Under the pieces are notes generated by a model, which was not told the origin of the DNA, made no database searches, and was given only the letters and a program-made list of their open reading frames with translations. This document shows positions 26,368-35,100 of a stretch of 64,000 nucleotides of DNA, piece after piece. Made by a program: the position numbers and the translations under genes. Positions within the stretch are counted from its first letter, which is position 1, and each line of letters opens with the position of its first letter. This DNA comes from Streptomyces sp. SLBN-31 (GTDB lineage Bacteria; Actinomycetota; Actinomycetes; Streptomycetales; Streptomycetaceae). The DNA is taken from NCBI RefSeq assembly GCF_006715395.1, contig NZ_VFNC01000002.1:3658001-3722000 (forward strand). Direction: 5' to 3'.

Positions 26368-27813
26368 CTACGGCCGTCCTCGCAGCCGGGTGGCCACCCA
26401 GGCCCCCACCAGGGCCACCCCGGCCATCGGCAGGAACACCGCCGCGAAGGCCGCCGGATGCGAACCGGACGCCTGGGTCGCCGCATGGCTCACCGCTCCC
26501 CCGCCCAGCGCCGCGAAGGCCGCGCCACCCGCCGCCAGCAGGACGGTGTTGGACAGGCCGTCGGAGATCTGGAGGGCTGCGGAGTTCGCGCCGGCCTCCT
26601 CGGGGGCGGACAGCTGGAGCAGAAGGACGCTCGTGGACGAGATCACCAGGCCCATGCCGAAGCAGCCGACGGCCCAGGCGACGGCGACGGTCCACACCGG
26701 AACCGAGTGGATGAGCACACTGGGCGCGGTGGCGATCGCGGCGGTCACGAGCAGCATGCCCACGGTCATCAGCCGTTCCCGGTACGGCTCCACCCGCGCC
26801 CGGGACTGCAGCCACGACCCCAGCGCCCAGGTCCCGCCGCCGGCTGCGAGCGAGAACCCGGCCAGCGTCGGGCTGAGGCCCCGTTCGGTGACCAGCATCA
26901 GCGGCACGAAGGACTCGGCGGCGACGAAGGACCCGGCGGAAACACCGCGCAGCAGCACGACGGACGGCAGCCCCCGCGCCGCCCGGTAGGTGCCGCGCGG
27001 GAGCAGCCCGAGCACGGCGGGCACGAGCAGCGCGGCGCCGGCGAGGCCGGGGAGGAGGGAGAGCGGGCGCAGGTCCTGGGCGGCGTACTGGAGCAGTCCG
27101 GCACCGAGCGAGACGCCGAACGCGAGCCGGATGCGGCGCCGGTCGGCGGAGGGGGTGGCGGCGTCGCCGGGGGCGGCCACCGGACCTCCCGCGCGCCGCC
27201 GTATCTGGGGCAGCGCGAGCGCGAGGGGGAAGACGACGAGGACGGGGATGCCGATGAACACCCAGCGCCAGCCGAGGTGTTCGGTGACCGCGCCGGAGGC
27301 CAGCGGCCCCACGATCGACGGTACGACCCAGCCGGCCGCGAACCCCGCCATGATCGCCGGCCGCAACCGCTCGGGGTAGGCCCGCCCGACGACGACGTAC
27401 AGGGCGACGATCACGAGCCCGCCGCCCAGCCCCTGCACGGCGCGGCCCAGGATGAACAGCCACATCGCGGACGCCGTCCCGGCCAGCAGCAGGCCCGCAG
27501 CGAAGCACCCGATCCCCGTGGTCAGCGCCCAGAGCGGGCCCCGCCGGTCCGACCACTGCCCGGCGAACACCATCCCGAACAGGCTGGTGGTGAAGTACCC
27601 CGAGAACGCGAACGCGTACAGCCCCACGCCGTTCAGCTCCCGCGCCGCCACCGGCATCGCCGTCCCCACGGCCGTCGCCTCGAACGCGATCAACAGCACG
27701 ACGGAGACGATCCCGACGCTGAGTGCCCGGTACTCCCGCCCCAGCACGCCCTCCTCGGCACTGCCCTTGGTCTGGTCTGCGACGGCGGTGTCACGCGGTT
27801 CGAGGACGGTCAT
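26368..27813 (-). CDS. Major facilitator superfamily transporter (DHA2-like drug exporter)
   Basis: 481 residues from ATG 27813 with about fourteen hydrophobic segments. GQWSDRRGPLWAL is the loop 2-3 motif A (G-x3-D-R-x-G) and ILGRAVQGLGGGLVIV is motif B; GWRWVFIGIPVL is the motif C region of 14-TM multidrug exporters. It would extrude a small molecule in exchange for protons. Substrate is not deducible. No TetR or MarR partner is next to it; the upstream side is a tRNA-Cys gene. Confidence 0.88.
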   Translation of the reverse strand: MTVLEPRDTAVADQTKGSAEEGVLGREYRALSVGIVSVVLLIAFEATAVGTAMPVAARELNGVGLYAFAFSGYFTTSLFGMVFAGQWSDRRGPLWALTTGIGCFAAGLLLAGTASAMWLFILGRAVQGLGGGLVIVALYVVVGRAYPERLRPAIMAGFAAGWVVPSIVGPLASGAVTEHLGWRWVFIGIPVLVVFPLALALPQIRRRAGGPVAAPGDAATPSADRRRIRLAFGVSLGAGLLQYAAQDLRPLSLLPGLAGAALLVPAVLGLLPRGTYRAARGLPSVVLLRGVSAGSFVAAESFVPLMLVTERGLSPTLAGFSLAAGGGTWALGSWLQSRARVEPYRERLMTVGMLLVTAAIATAPSVLIHSVPVWTVAVAWAVGCFGMGLVISSTSVLLLQLSAPEEAGANSAALQISDGLSNTVLLAAGGAAFAALGGGAVSHAATQASGSHPAAFAAVFLPMAGVALVGAWVATRLRGRP

Positions 27814-28025
27814 GCCCGCCAGCGTAAGGTGCGCAGCCGCCCATCACCCCTGTCGGAGGTCCCCCCGGCCCTCGGACCTTGGTCGTACGCCCGCCCCCTC
27901 GCCCGCTTCATGAACGGCGTATGGCAGTCCCGTTGCACCACCCCCGATCCCCTTGAGCCCCGCCACGACCCGCCCCTACGGTCGACTCACCGAGTTCGGG
28001 CGAGCCCCACCGCCCACCCGACCCC

Positions 28026-28097
28026 GGCCGTGTGCCCGAGTGGTTCAGGGACTCGCCTGCAAAGCGAGTTACGCGGGTTCGATTCCCGCCACGGCCT
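28026..28097 (+). tRNA. tRNA-Cys (anticodon GCA)
   Basis: Complete cloverleaf: acceptor stem GGCCGTG (28026-28032) with CACGGCC (28090-28096), D stem CCC/GGG, anticodon stem CTCGC/GCGAG with loop CTGCAAA giving GCA at 28059-28061, T arm GCGGG-TTCGATT-CCCGC, discriminator U at 28097. CCA is not encoded. A U discriminator is characteristic of tRNA-Cys. Confidence 0.97.
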
Positions 28098-28218
28098 CTG
28101 ATGCGTTCGTCTCTTCCGCAACAGCGGCACAACCCCGGGTGCCCCTCGGGTGTCCATCACATGACCGGGGGTCGAACCGCCGGTCGTCGTGCTGTCTGTT
28201 TTCGACGAGGAGATCCAC

Positions 28219-29430
28219 GTGCGCCAGCACCTGCGCTCGTACATCCGGTCCTCGGCCGCCTTCGTGGCCGCCTTCGCGATCGCCGGGGGCGTCGCGCCCG
28301 CGGCGCACGCCGAGGACGCGGGGGCCGATCTGGTGGTCTCGGCGCTGCCGAAGGCTTCGCCCAAGCCCGGTGAGGTGTACGACCAGGACGTCGTCATCAC
28401 CAACAAGGGCACCGCCGCCGTGGACGGCGTCAGCTTCCGGGTGCGGCTGACCCGCGGGCTGGACTTCCCGGAGCCGGTCGCGGGCTGCAGCTATTCGACC
28501 GTCGAGGACCAGGTCCGGCAGGCCGTGTGCGAGATCGACGAGGTCGTGCAGCCCGGCGCCTCCATCAAGACCGCCGTACGGTTCAAGGCGCTGCCCAAGG
28601 CCCTGATGGAGGCCGTCGAGTACGGCACCGGCACGACAGGTGAGACGCCGGGCGAGGGCTTCACCGACAGCTACCGGCGGCTGGCCCTCACCGCCGACAG
28701 CACCGCCGACCTCGTCGCCGTCGGCGACGACACCGAGGCCCTCGCGGGGGACGCGCAGTCGGTCACGGCGACGCTGCGCAACGACGGCCCCGGCTGGATA
28801 CGCAACCAGGAGAGCGACGACCAGCCCGCGCTCATGGTGCACATCCCGGCGGGCACCACCGCCACCGAAGTACCCAAGGACTGTTCGCCGTTCGGGATCG
28901 ACGGCCCGTCCGCTCCGGGCGGGACGCCGGGCGCGGACGTGTACGTCTGCACGCCCGCCGACCACACCATCGAGGTCGGTCAGTCGCTGCTCTACACCTT
29001 CATGCTGAAGATCGACGCCGATGCGAAGACCACCACCAGCGAGGTGAAGGCGACCTCGGTCTACGACATCCACCCGGCCTTCGACAAGAACCCGGCCAAC
29101 GACAAGGCCCAGATCCACATCGCCATCCCCACCGACAACGAGGAGGACCCCACCACCTCGGGCGGCTCCACCGGCGGTTCCACGGACGGCGGTTCCACGA
29201 CCGGCGGTGCGGCGGACGGCGGTTCCGGCAGCGGTGGCCACGGCAACGACCCGCAGGGCCAGGCGGCCGGCGGTACCGGGTCCGGTGGCGGCTCGGTGAC
29301 CGGCTCTCTGGCGAGCACCGGCTCCGACGGCGTCCCGGCGGTCGCCGGTGTCGCGGGCGCCGCGGCCGGACTGGGTGGCCTCCTCGTCCTCGCCGCACGC
29401 CGGCGCCGCGCGGGCACCGGGGCCTCCTGA
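28219..29430 (+). CDS. Secreted LAxTG-anchored surface protein
   Basis: 403 residues from GTG 28219 with GAGGAG 7 bases upstream. A signal peptide (about 1-33, ending PAAHA) is followed by two DUF11/CARDB-like beta-sandwich regions (GADLVVSALPKASPKPGEVY and a second near residue 165), a Gly/Ser/Thr-rich wall-spanning segment and the C-terminal sorting signal: LASTG, a hydrophobic helix and RRRR. LAxTG is the motif used by class E sortases of high-G+C Gram-positives, so the protein should be linked to peptidoglycan. No sortase gene is in the window. Convergent with the SUKH-like gene. Confidence 0.87.
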   Translation: MRQHLRSYIRSSAAFVAAFAIAGGVAPAAHAEDAGADLVVSALPKASPKPGEVYDQDVVITNKGTAAVDGVSFRVRLTRGLDFPEPVAGCSYSTVEDQVRQAVCEIDEVVQPGASIKTAVRFKALPKALMEAVEYGTGTTGETPGEGFTDSYRRLALTADSTADLVAVGDDTEALAGDAQSVTATLRNDGPGWIRNQESDDQPALMVHIPAGTTATEVPKDCSPFGIDGPSAPGGTPGADVYVCTPADHTIEVGQSLLYTFMLKIDADAKTTTSEVKATSVYDIHPAFDKNPANDKAQIHIAIPTDNEEDPTTSGGSTGGSTDGGSTTGGAADGGSGSGGHGNDPQGQAAGGTGSGGGSVTGSLASTGSDGVPAVAGVAGAAAGLGGLLVLAARRRRAGTGAS

Positions 29431-29486
29431 GGCCTCGGCCCTCGGCGGACCGCGTTCGGGCACCGGTCGTCCGGCGCCCGGACGCG

Positions 29487-30644
29487 TCAGAGCACTCCGC
29501 CCGCCTCGTCCTGGAAGGCCTGGGTCCAGTAGTGCCAGTCGGCCGACGTGGTCGTGGTCGTCGGGTCGACCGAGGCGAGCACTTGGAGCATGGTCGCGGC
29601 GAGTTGGTCGTAGGCCTGGGTCGTGAGCTCGTGGGAGAGGTACTTGTCGATGCCCCGCTCGCGCTGGTGCAGCCAGAGGGTGAAGGCGAGCGTGGAGACG
29701 TCCGTGTTGAGCGGGTAGAGCCTCGCCTCCGGCTCGCTCCAGTTCAGGACCTCGCCCGTCGCGCCGTCCACCACCAGGCTGTTGTCCTCGACGAGGTGAC
29801 CGAGGCGTATCAAGTGGTCGGCGCGCGCGGGGAGTTCGAACGGTGAGGCGGTGCCTGGGCGGTCGTCCGCCGCGTACTCGGCGAGGGTCTGCAGCGGCAC
29901 CTCGGTGTCGAGTTGGAACAGGACCGTGTCCTCCGGCAGGCCCGTCTCGCGCAGGAAGCGGCGGGTCGGCTCGTGCGTGAGCGTGGCCGGGAAGTCGACG
30001 TCCTCGAAGCGGACCACACGCGCGTGGCCGAACTCCTCGTCCAGGAGGCGGGCGGGGACGTCCAGGGTGAGGCCGGTGCGGGTGCCGGGGCCGGCGGCGA
30101 GGGCGAGGGGGCGGATCAGCGCCGCGGCCTTCCAGTACGGCGGGACCCGGCCGTCCGTGCCCTCCTCGAACAGGGCCAGCAGCTGCCGGGAGGCCTCGGC
30201 CGCCGCCTTGGTGCCGTGGCGTCCGGCGAAGGACGCGAACTGCCCGCGCAGGTCCGCCAGTTCCTCGGTGACCACGGCGAACCGCACGAGCGCCTCCAGC
30301 GAGGGCGCCAGGGGGCGGTCGTCCATCGCCTCGAAGAGGTACGCCGTGCTGATCTCGCCCGTGCCGCCGTCGAGGAGGATCGACTCCGCATCCATGCCGG
30401 CGGGCGCGAGGAGTTCGCCTATCACCAGCCGGTCCCGCAGTTCCCGATCCGGTCCGAAGGCCCCGTCGGTGCTCTCCGCCAGCGTGCGCACGCCGTCCGT
30501 GCGCAGCACGGCGAACGTCAACAGGGCGCCGGAGCCCGGCAGTCCGGGACCCGTCAGCCGCCGCCGCGTCGGGGCGTGCGTGACGTACGGGTCGAGTTGG
30601 TCCTCGGTGAACGTGATCGCCGCGACGGCGGTGTCGGTCGTCAT
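29487..30644 (-). CDS. Tandem SUKH-4-like protein
   Basis: 385 residues from ATG 30644, with GGGAGC-AAAGG upstream. Two related halves can be aligned by eye: TRRRLTGPGLPGSGALLTF...LVIGELL...ILLDGGTGEI (about 27-110) and TRRFLRETGLPEDTVLFQL...LIRLGHLVEDNSLVVDGATGEVLNW (about 240-325). This is the layout of SUKH-4 family proteins, many of which are immunity proteins against nucleic-acid-degrading toxins. No polymorphic toxin gene is adjacent, so it is either an orphan immunity protein or has another role. Cytoplasmic; no signal peptide. Confidence 0.72.
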   Translation of the reverse strand: MTTDTAVAAITFTEDQLDPYVTHAPTRRRLTGPGLPGSGALLTFAVLRTDGVRTLAESTDGAFGPDRELRDRLVIGELLAPAGMDAESILLDGGTGEISTAYLFEAMDDRPLAPSLEALVRFAVVTEELADLRGQFASFAGRHGTKAAAEASRQLLALFEEGTDGRVPPYWKAAALIRPLALAAGPGTRTGLTLDVPARLLDEEFGHARVVRFEDVDFPATLTHEPTRRFLRETGLPEDTVLFQLDTEVPLQTLAEYAADDRPGTASPFELPARADHLIRLGHLVEDNSLVVDGATGEVLNWSEPEARLYPLNTDVSTLAFTLWLHQRERGIDKYLSHELTTQAYDQLAATMLQVLASVDPTTTTTSADWHYWTQAFQDEAGGVL

Positions 30645-30916
30645 GCCCTTTGCTCCCCCGGATTTCCCGCTGCGGCCGGCCCGCTGTGTCCGCCCGCAGT
30701 CCCGCACGGGGACAGCCGACCGGACGTGGACGCGGCCTTGCCGTCCGCCTCGTGGCGGGCAGCCGTCCCACTGCTCGGAACAGTACGCCCCACCACTGAC
30801 AACGGCCCCTCATCACAAGACGCTCGGCGCCCCCTCGCGCGTTCCCTTTCCGCGAGAACCGCGGGAATCGCCGCCACCCCCTGCCCCACGAACACCCGCG
30901 AGGTGTCCGGCGACGG
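30645..30916. other. Spacer between SUKH-4-like gene and molybdenum hydroxylase operon
   Basis: 272 bp, no ORF or clear hairpin; presumably the promoter region of the SUKH-4-like gene and the end of the hydroxylase transcript. Confidence 0.45.
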
Positions 30917-33226
30917 CTACTGCGAGGTGACGACCGCGGCCTGCGGGCGGATCGGCAGCCGGTTCACCGGGCGGCCCGTCGCGGCCCGGACGGCGGAGGC
31001 GATCGCGGCGGGGGACGTGACCACCGGGACCGCGCTCACCGCCTTCGCGCCGAACGGCGCCACCACGTCCCGCTCCTCCACGAGCTTGACGATGCGGATG
31101 TCCGGGGCGTCCAGGGCCGTCGGCAGCGCGTAGCCGGTGAGGTCGGGGTGGCGGATCAGCCCGCGCGCGGTGCGCAGGTTCTCCGTCAGCGCGATGCCCA
31201 CGCCCTGGATGACGCCCGCCTCGATCCGGGCGGCCAGCTGGGCCGGGTTCAGGACGCGGCCGACGTCCTGGGCGAGCGCCAGCTCCACGACCCGTACCGA
31301 ACCGAGCTCGATGTCGACGTCGACCACCGCGCGGATCGCGCAGAAGGCCATCCCGACGAACGCGTCGCCCTGGCCGGCGCCGTCGAGGGGCTCCGTGGGG
31401 TGCGGCCGGCACTGGGCCGTCGCCCACAGCTCCTTGCCGTCCATCGCCTCGGTGACGGTGGTCGACAGGACCCCGTCGTACGAGGTGATCTTGCCGTCGG
31501 TGATCTGGAGCAGTTCGGTGGACATGCCGAACTTGTGGGCCAGCGGCTGCAGGAGCTGGGTGCGGACCATCTTGGCCGCGCGTTCCACCGCGCCGCCGGA
31601 GACCCAGGTGTGGCGGCCGCGGCAGCCCGCGCCGGCCGGGGGCTGGTCGGTGTCGACGGGGGCCACGTGGACCTCGTCGATGCCGAGGGTCTCCTGGACG
31701 ATCTGGCGGGCCAGCGTGGTGAAGCCCTGGCCGGTCTCGACGGCCGCGCACAGCACGGTCGCGACGCCGTCCTGGACCTTCACGGTCGCCGTGGAGACCT
31801 CGTCGGCGCCCTCCGCGCCGAGCATGTGGACCATGCCGAGGCCGTAGCCCACGCCCCGGCGCACCGCGCCCGGTTCGCCCGCGCCCTCGGGGCCGCCGGG
31901 CAGCAGCCACTCGTCCTCGGGGGTGTCCTTGGGCAGCGCGGGCAGCGGGAAGTCCCGTACGGCCTGCAGCAGTTCCGCGACCGGCGCCGGGCAGGTCACC
32001 GTCTGCCCGGTGGGCAGGACGTCACCGGTGGCCAGGACGTTGCGCAGGCGCAGCTCCGCCGGGTCGACGCCGAGCTTCTTGGCCAGCTTGTCCATCTGCG
32101 CCTCGTAGGCGGCGCACACCTGCATGGCGCCCTCGCCGCGGACGTGGCCGGAGGGCGGGTTGTTGGTGCGTACGGCCCAGCCCTCGATGAAGGCGTTGGG
32201 CACGACGTAGGGGCCGCAGGCGAAGCCCACGGCGGCGGCCAGGGCCTCGGAGGAGGTGTCGGCGTAGGCGCCCGCGTCGAGCAGGATCTGCGCCTCGACC
32301 TTGACGAGCCTGCCCTCGGCGTCGGCGTGGTGGCGGTATCTGAGGAGCGTGGGGTGGCGGTGGACGTGGCCGAGGAAGGACTCCTCGCGCGTGGCGGTGA
32401 GTTTGACCGGGCAGCCGGTGCGCAGGGCCAGCAGGCCGAGGGGGAGCTGGAAGCCCTGGTCCTCGCGGTCGGCGGTGGCGCCGGGGACACCGGTGACGAC
32501 GATCTTGACGCGCTCGGGTTCCAGGCCGTAGCAGGCGGCGGCCGTGTCGCGGTCGGCGTGCGGGTCGGTGGAGGCCAGGTAGAGCTCGACGCCGCCGTCC
32601 GGGCGCGGGACGGCGAGGCCGGCCTCGGCGCCGATGGGGGCCGGGTCCTGGCGGCCGATGCGGTACAGGCCCTCGACGACGATCTCGCCGGCCGCGTCCG
32701 GGTCGCCGTGGCGCAGCGGGATGTGCCGGATCAGGTTGCCGTCGGGGTGCAGCGGCTCGGCCTCGAAGGCCTGCTCGGGGTCGGTGACGGGGTCGAGGAC
32801 CTCGTACTCGACCATGATGGCCGCGGCGGCCATGCGGGCGGTGTCGGGGTGGTCGGCGGCGACGGCGGCGATGGGTTCGCCGTGGTGGCGTACGACCTCC
32901 GAGGCGAAGACCGGGCGGTCGGCCTTCCCGCGTCCGTGCACCGGGGTGCCGGGGACGTCCTCGTGCGTGACGACGGCCCGGACGCCGGGCATCTCGCGCG
33001 CGTGGGAGGTGTCGATCGACAGGATGCGCGCGTGCGGGTGCGGGGAGCGCAGTACGGCCGCCCACAGCAGGCCCTCGGCCCACAGGTCGGCCGCGTACGG
33101 GAACGTGCCCTCGGTCTTGGCCCGGGCGTCGGCGGCCGGCAGGGAGGCGCCGAGGCCGTGCGGGATCGGCTCGGGAGCGGGTGCTGCCTCCGCGGTGGTG
33201 GTCGCGGTGGCGGCTTCGTTGCTCAC
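30917..33226 (-). CDS. Xanthine dehydrogenase-family large (molybdopterin) subunit with altered active site
   Basis: 769 residues from GTG 33226, overlapping the Fe-S gene stop as GTGA. The fold is clear: an N-terminal a/b-hammerhead domain (GTFPYAADLWAEGLLWAAVLRSPHPHARI, shown in part), then the molybdopterin domains with ETGQGFTTLARQI and GRHTWVSGG. Key motifs deviate: the terminal GVGEPP that carries the catalytic Glu in xanthine dehydrogenase, CO dehydrogenase and relatives reads AVSAVP (A732 in place of Glu, codon at 31031-31033); the cofactor loop GGGFGGK is GVPGATADRED (246-256); the second loop reads HVRGEGAMQ with R363 kept. The reaction is therefore unknown. Confidence 0.88.
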   Translation of the reverse strand: MSNEAATATTTAEAAPAPEPIPHGLGASLPAADARAKTEGTFPYAADLWAEGLLWAAVLRSPHPHARILSIDTSHAREMPGVRAVVTHEDVPGTPVHGRGKADRPVFASEVVRHHGEPIAAVAADHPDTARMAAAAIMVEYEVLDPVTDPEQAFEAEPLHPDGNLIRHIPLRHGDPDAAGEIVVEGLYRIGRQDPAPIGAEAGLAVPRPDGGVELYLASTDPHADRDTAAACYGLEPERVKIVVTGVPGATADREDQGFQLPLGLLALRTGCPVKLTATREESFLGHVHRHPTLLRYRHHADAEGRLVKVEAQILLDAGAYADTSSEALAAAVGFACGPYVVPNAFIEGWAVRTNNPPSGHVRGEGAMQVCAAYEAQMDKLAKKLGVDPAELRLRNVLATGDVLPTGQTVTCPAPVAELLQAVRDFPLPALPKDTPEDEWLLPGGPEGAGEPGAVRRGVGYGLGMVHMLGAEGADEVSTATVKVQDGVATVLCAAVETGQGFTTLARQIVQETLGIDEVHVAPVDTDQPPAGAGCRGRHTWVSGGAVERAAKMVRTQLLQPLAHKFGMSTELLQITDGKITSYDGVLSTTVTEAMDGKELWATAQCRPHPTEPLDGAGQGDAFVGMAFCAIRAVVDVDIELGSVRVVELALAQDVGRVLNPAQLAARIEAGVIQGVGIALTENLRTARGLIRHPDLTGYALPTALDAPDIRIVKLVEERDVVAPFGAKAVSAVPVVTSPAAIASAVRAATGRPVNRLPIRPQAAVVTSQ

Positions 33227-35100
33227 GCCTGGCCTCCGTCCTGTCCGTACGCCTGGTCGTGCGGGGCGGGGTCGAACGCCGACGGGTTGACACCGCCGGC
33301 CCCCGGACCCGCCTGGTGGGGAATACGTGCCTCGTCGCCGTCGTGTTCGGCGTCCGCGGCGTTGTGCGCCTGTCGTTCGGCGACAACCTCCTGGACGGCG
33401 TCGACGACGCCCCGGTAGCCGGAGCAGCGGCAGAGGTTGCCGCACAGGGCCTGGCGGGTCTCCAGCTCGGTCGGCGCCGGGTTGCCCTCCAGCAGGTCGT
33501 GCACGGTCATCGCCATGCCGGGCACGCAGAAGCCGCACTGGACGGCGCCGCAGCGGGCGAGCGCGCGCTGCACGTCCGACGGCTGCCCGTCCTCCGCGAG
33601 GCCCTCGACGGTACGGACCTCGCTGCCGGCGGCGGTCACGGCGGGCACCAGGCAGGAGGCGACCAGGCGCCCGTCGACCTGGACGTTGCACGCGCCGCAC
33701 TCGCCCTGGGAGCAGCCGTCCTTGGCGCCGGCGAGCCCGAGGCGCTCGCGCAGCACGTAGAGCAGTGACTCGCCGATCCAGGCGTCGGAGACGGGGCGTT
33801 CCACGCCGTTGACGCGCAGGACGTAGGAGGCGAGGGGGTGTTCCTCACCGGGAAGCGAGGGCGCGGGTTCCTCGGAGGCGTCGGTGGTGCCGGCGGCTCC
33901 GGTGGGGTCCGGGGCGTCGGAGACCGGTGCGGCGTCGTCGGTGTCCGGAGCGTCCGCCGGGGCGGTGGCGGCCCCGGCCGCCGTCGGCTCGGCCGCCTCC
34001 GCCCGGTCGTGCGTCTGCGAGCCGTCACCGGGCCCTGTGAACGCCTCTGCGGGCCTCTCGGGGCCCTCAGTGGGCTCCTGGGCCTCCTCGGCCACCCCGG
34101 CGGCCTCACGGGCCCCTTGGACGGCCTGTGAGGCGGCCGCTGCGGCGTCGGACGCGGAGGCGTAGCCCTCGGCGGCCCCGGCCGCGTAGTCACCGGCCCG
34201 GGCCGGGGCCGCGCCCGCGGCCTCGTGGCCGGCGGGCTCGCTCTCCGGCGGCCGGAGGTCCCGCGGATGTTCGCCGGTGTGCGGGGCCGCGTAGCCGGTG
34301 CCGTCGGCGGGCCCGTGGCCGGTGGGCTCCGGGCGTCCCGGCGTCGGCGGTGCGCCGGGGTGCCCGTGGGCCGGGCCGGCGTCCGTGGGCCGGCCGGGCG
34401 CCTGCCCGATGGCGTGGTGGCCGGTGTCGTGGTGGCCGGTGTCGGTCCGTCCGTCGTCCGTCCGTCCCGGGGCGGTGTCCGTGCCCGCCGCCGACGCGAG
34501 GGGCCGTCCGGCGCCGTCGGTTCCCGTCGGTTCCGCGGTCTCCTGCCCCCACGGCCGGCCCGCGCCCTCCGTCGCCCAGGGGGCGGCCGCGCCGCCGGGG
34601 AGGGTCGCCGGGGGTGTTCCGCCCCACTGCTGGACCAGGGACGACGTAGTGAACTCGCCCGATTCGTCCGGAAGATCGCCGTTGGCGACGGGGATCGACC
34701 ACTGGCCGGTGACGTCCTGGCCGGCCCCGGGGCCGCCCTCGGTGCGCGCCGGATCCTCGTAGGCCCACTGCTGCGTGGTGGCGGGGTTGTACGTGAACTG
34801 GTCGTTCCCGGCGCCGTGCGGCACGGCGTTGGGGTCGGGCCACTGGGCGCCGTCGGCCGGTGCGGCCCAGCCGCCCGGGGCCTCCGGGTCGCCGCCCGGC
34901 GTGGTCTGTATCTGCGGCGGCACATAGCCGTGGCCGCGCGCGGCGAGCGGGCTGTCCGCGGCGGCGAGGAGCGCGTCGATGCCGCCCTCGGGAAGTTTCA
35001 CGAAGGCGGTAGCGCCGTCGTCGTAGTCGCCCTGGGGCAGCGGGTCCCAGCGGCCGCCACTCTGGGGCGGGGTGCCCTCTCCGTGCTGGTCGTCGGTCAC
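33223..35100 (-). CDS. [2Fe-2S] subunit of molybdenum hydroxylase with long N-terminal extension
   Basis: 625 residues from GTG 35100, which overlaps the previous stop as GTGA. Only residues about 426-580 form the usual two-domain ferredoxin subunit: GCSQGECGAC and a fourth Cys (C463, C468, C471, C483), then CGFCVPGM and CRCSGY (C522, C525, C557, C559). The preceding 425 residues are low in hydrophobics and rich in Gly, Pro, Ala, Thr, Asp and His, with tracts such as DTGHHDTGHHAIG; about 45 similar residues follow the domain. Normal subunits are 150-180 residues. It relays electrons between the Mo site and FAD. Confidence 0.88.
   Translation of the reverse strand: MTDDQHGEGTPPQSGGRWDPLPQGDYDDGATAFVKLPEGGIDALLAAADSPLAARGHGYVPPQIQTTPGGDPEAPGGWAAPADGAQWPDPNAVPHGAGNDQFTYNPATTQQWAYEDPARTEGGPGAGQDVTGQWSIPVANGDLPDESGEFTTSSLVQQWGGTPPATLPGGAAAPWATEGAGRPWGQETAEPTGTDGAGRPLASAAGTDTAPGRTDDGRTDTGHHDTGHHAIGQAPGRPTDAGPAHGHPGAPPTPGRPEPTGHGPADGTGYAAPHTGEHPRDLRPPESEPAGHEAAGAAPARAGDYAAGAAEGYASASDAAAAASQAVQGAREAAGVAEEAQEPTEGPERPAEAFTGPGDGSQTHDRAEAAEPTAAGAATAPADAPDTDDAAPVSDAPDPTGAAGTTDASEEPAPSLPGEEHPLASYVLRVNGVERPVSDAWIGESLLYVLRERLGLAGAKDGCSQGECGACNVQVDGRLVASCLVPAVTAAGSEVRTVEGLAEDGQPSDVQRALARCGAVQCGFCVPGMAMTVHDLLEGNPAPTELETRQALCGNLCRCSGYRGVVDAVQEVVAERQAHNAADAEHDGDEARIPHQAGPGAGGVNPSAFDPAPHDQAYGQDGGQA

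Noticed and set aside
28069..30816. Very long open frame on the minus strand across the LAxTG gene and part of the SUKH-like gene
   Set aside because: Composition is Arg/Gly/Pro-biased nonsense typical of antisense frames in high G+C DNA; it overlaps tRNA-Cys and two well-supported genes.
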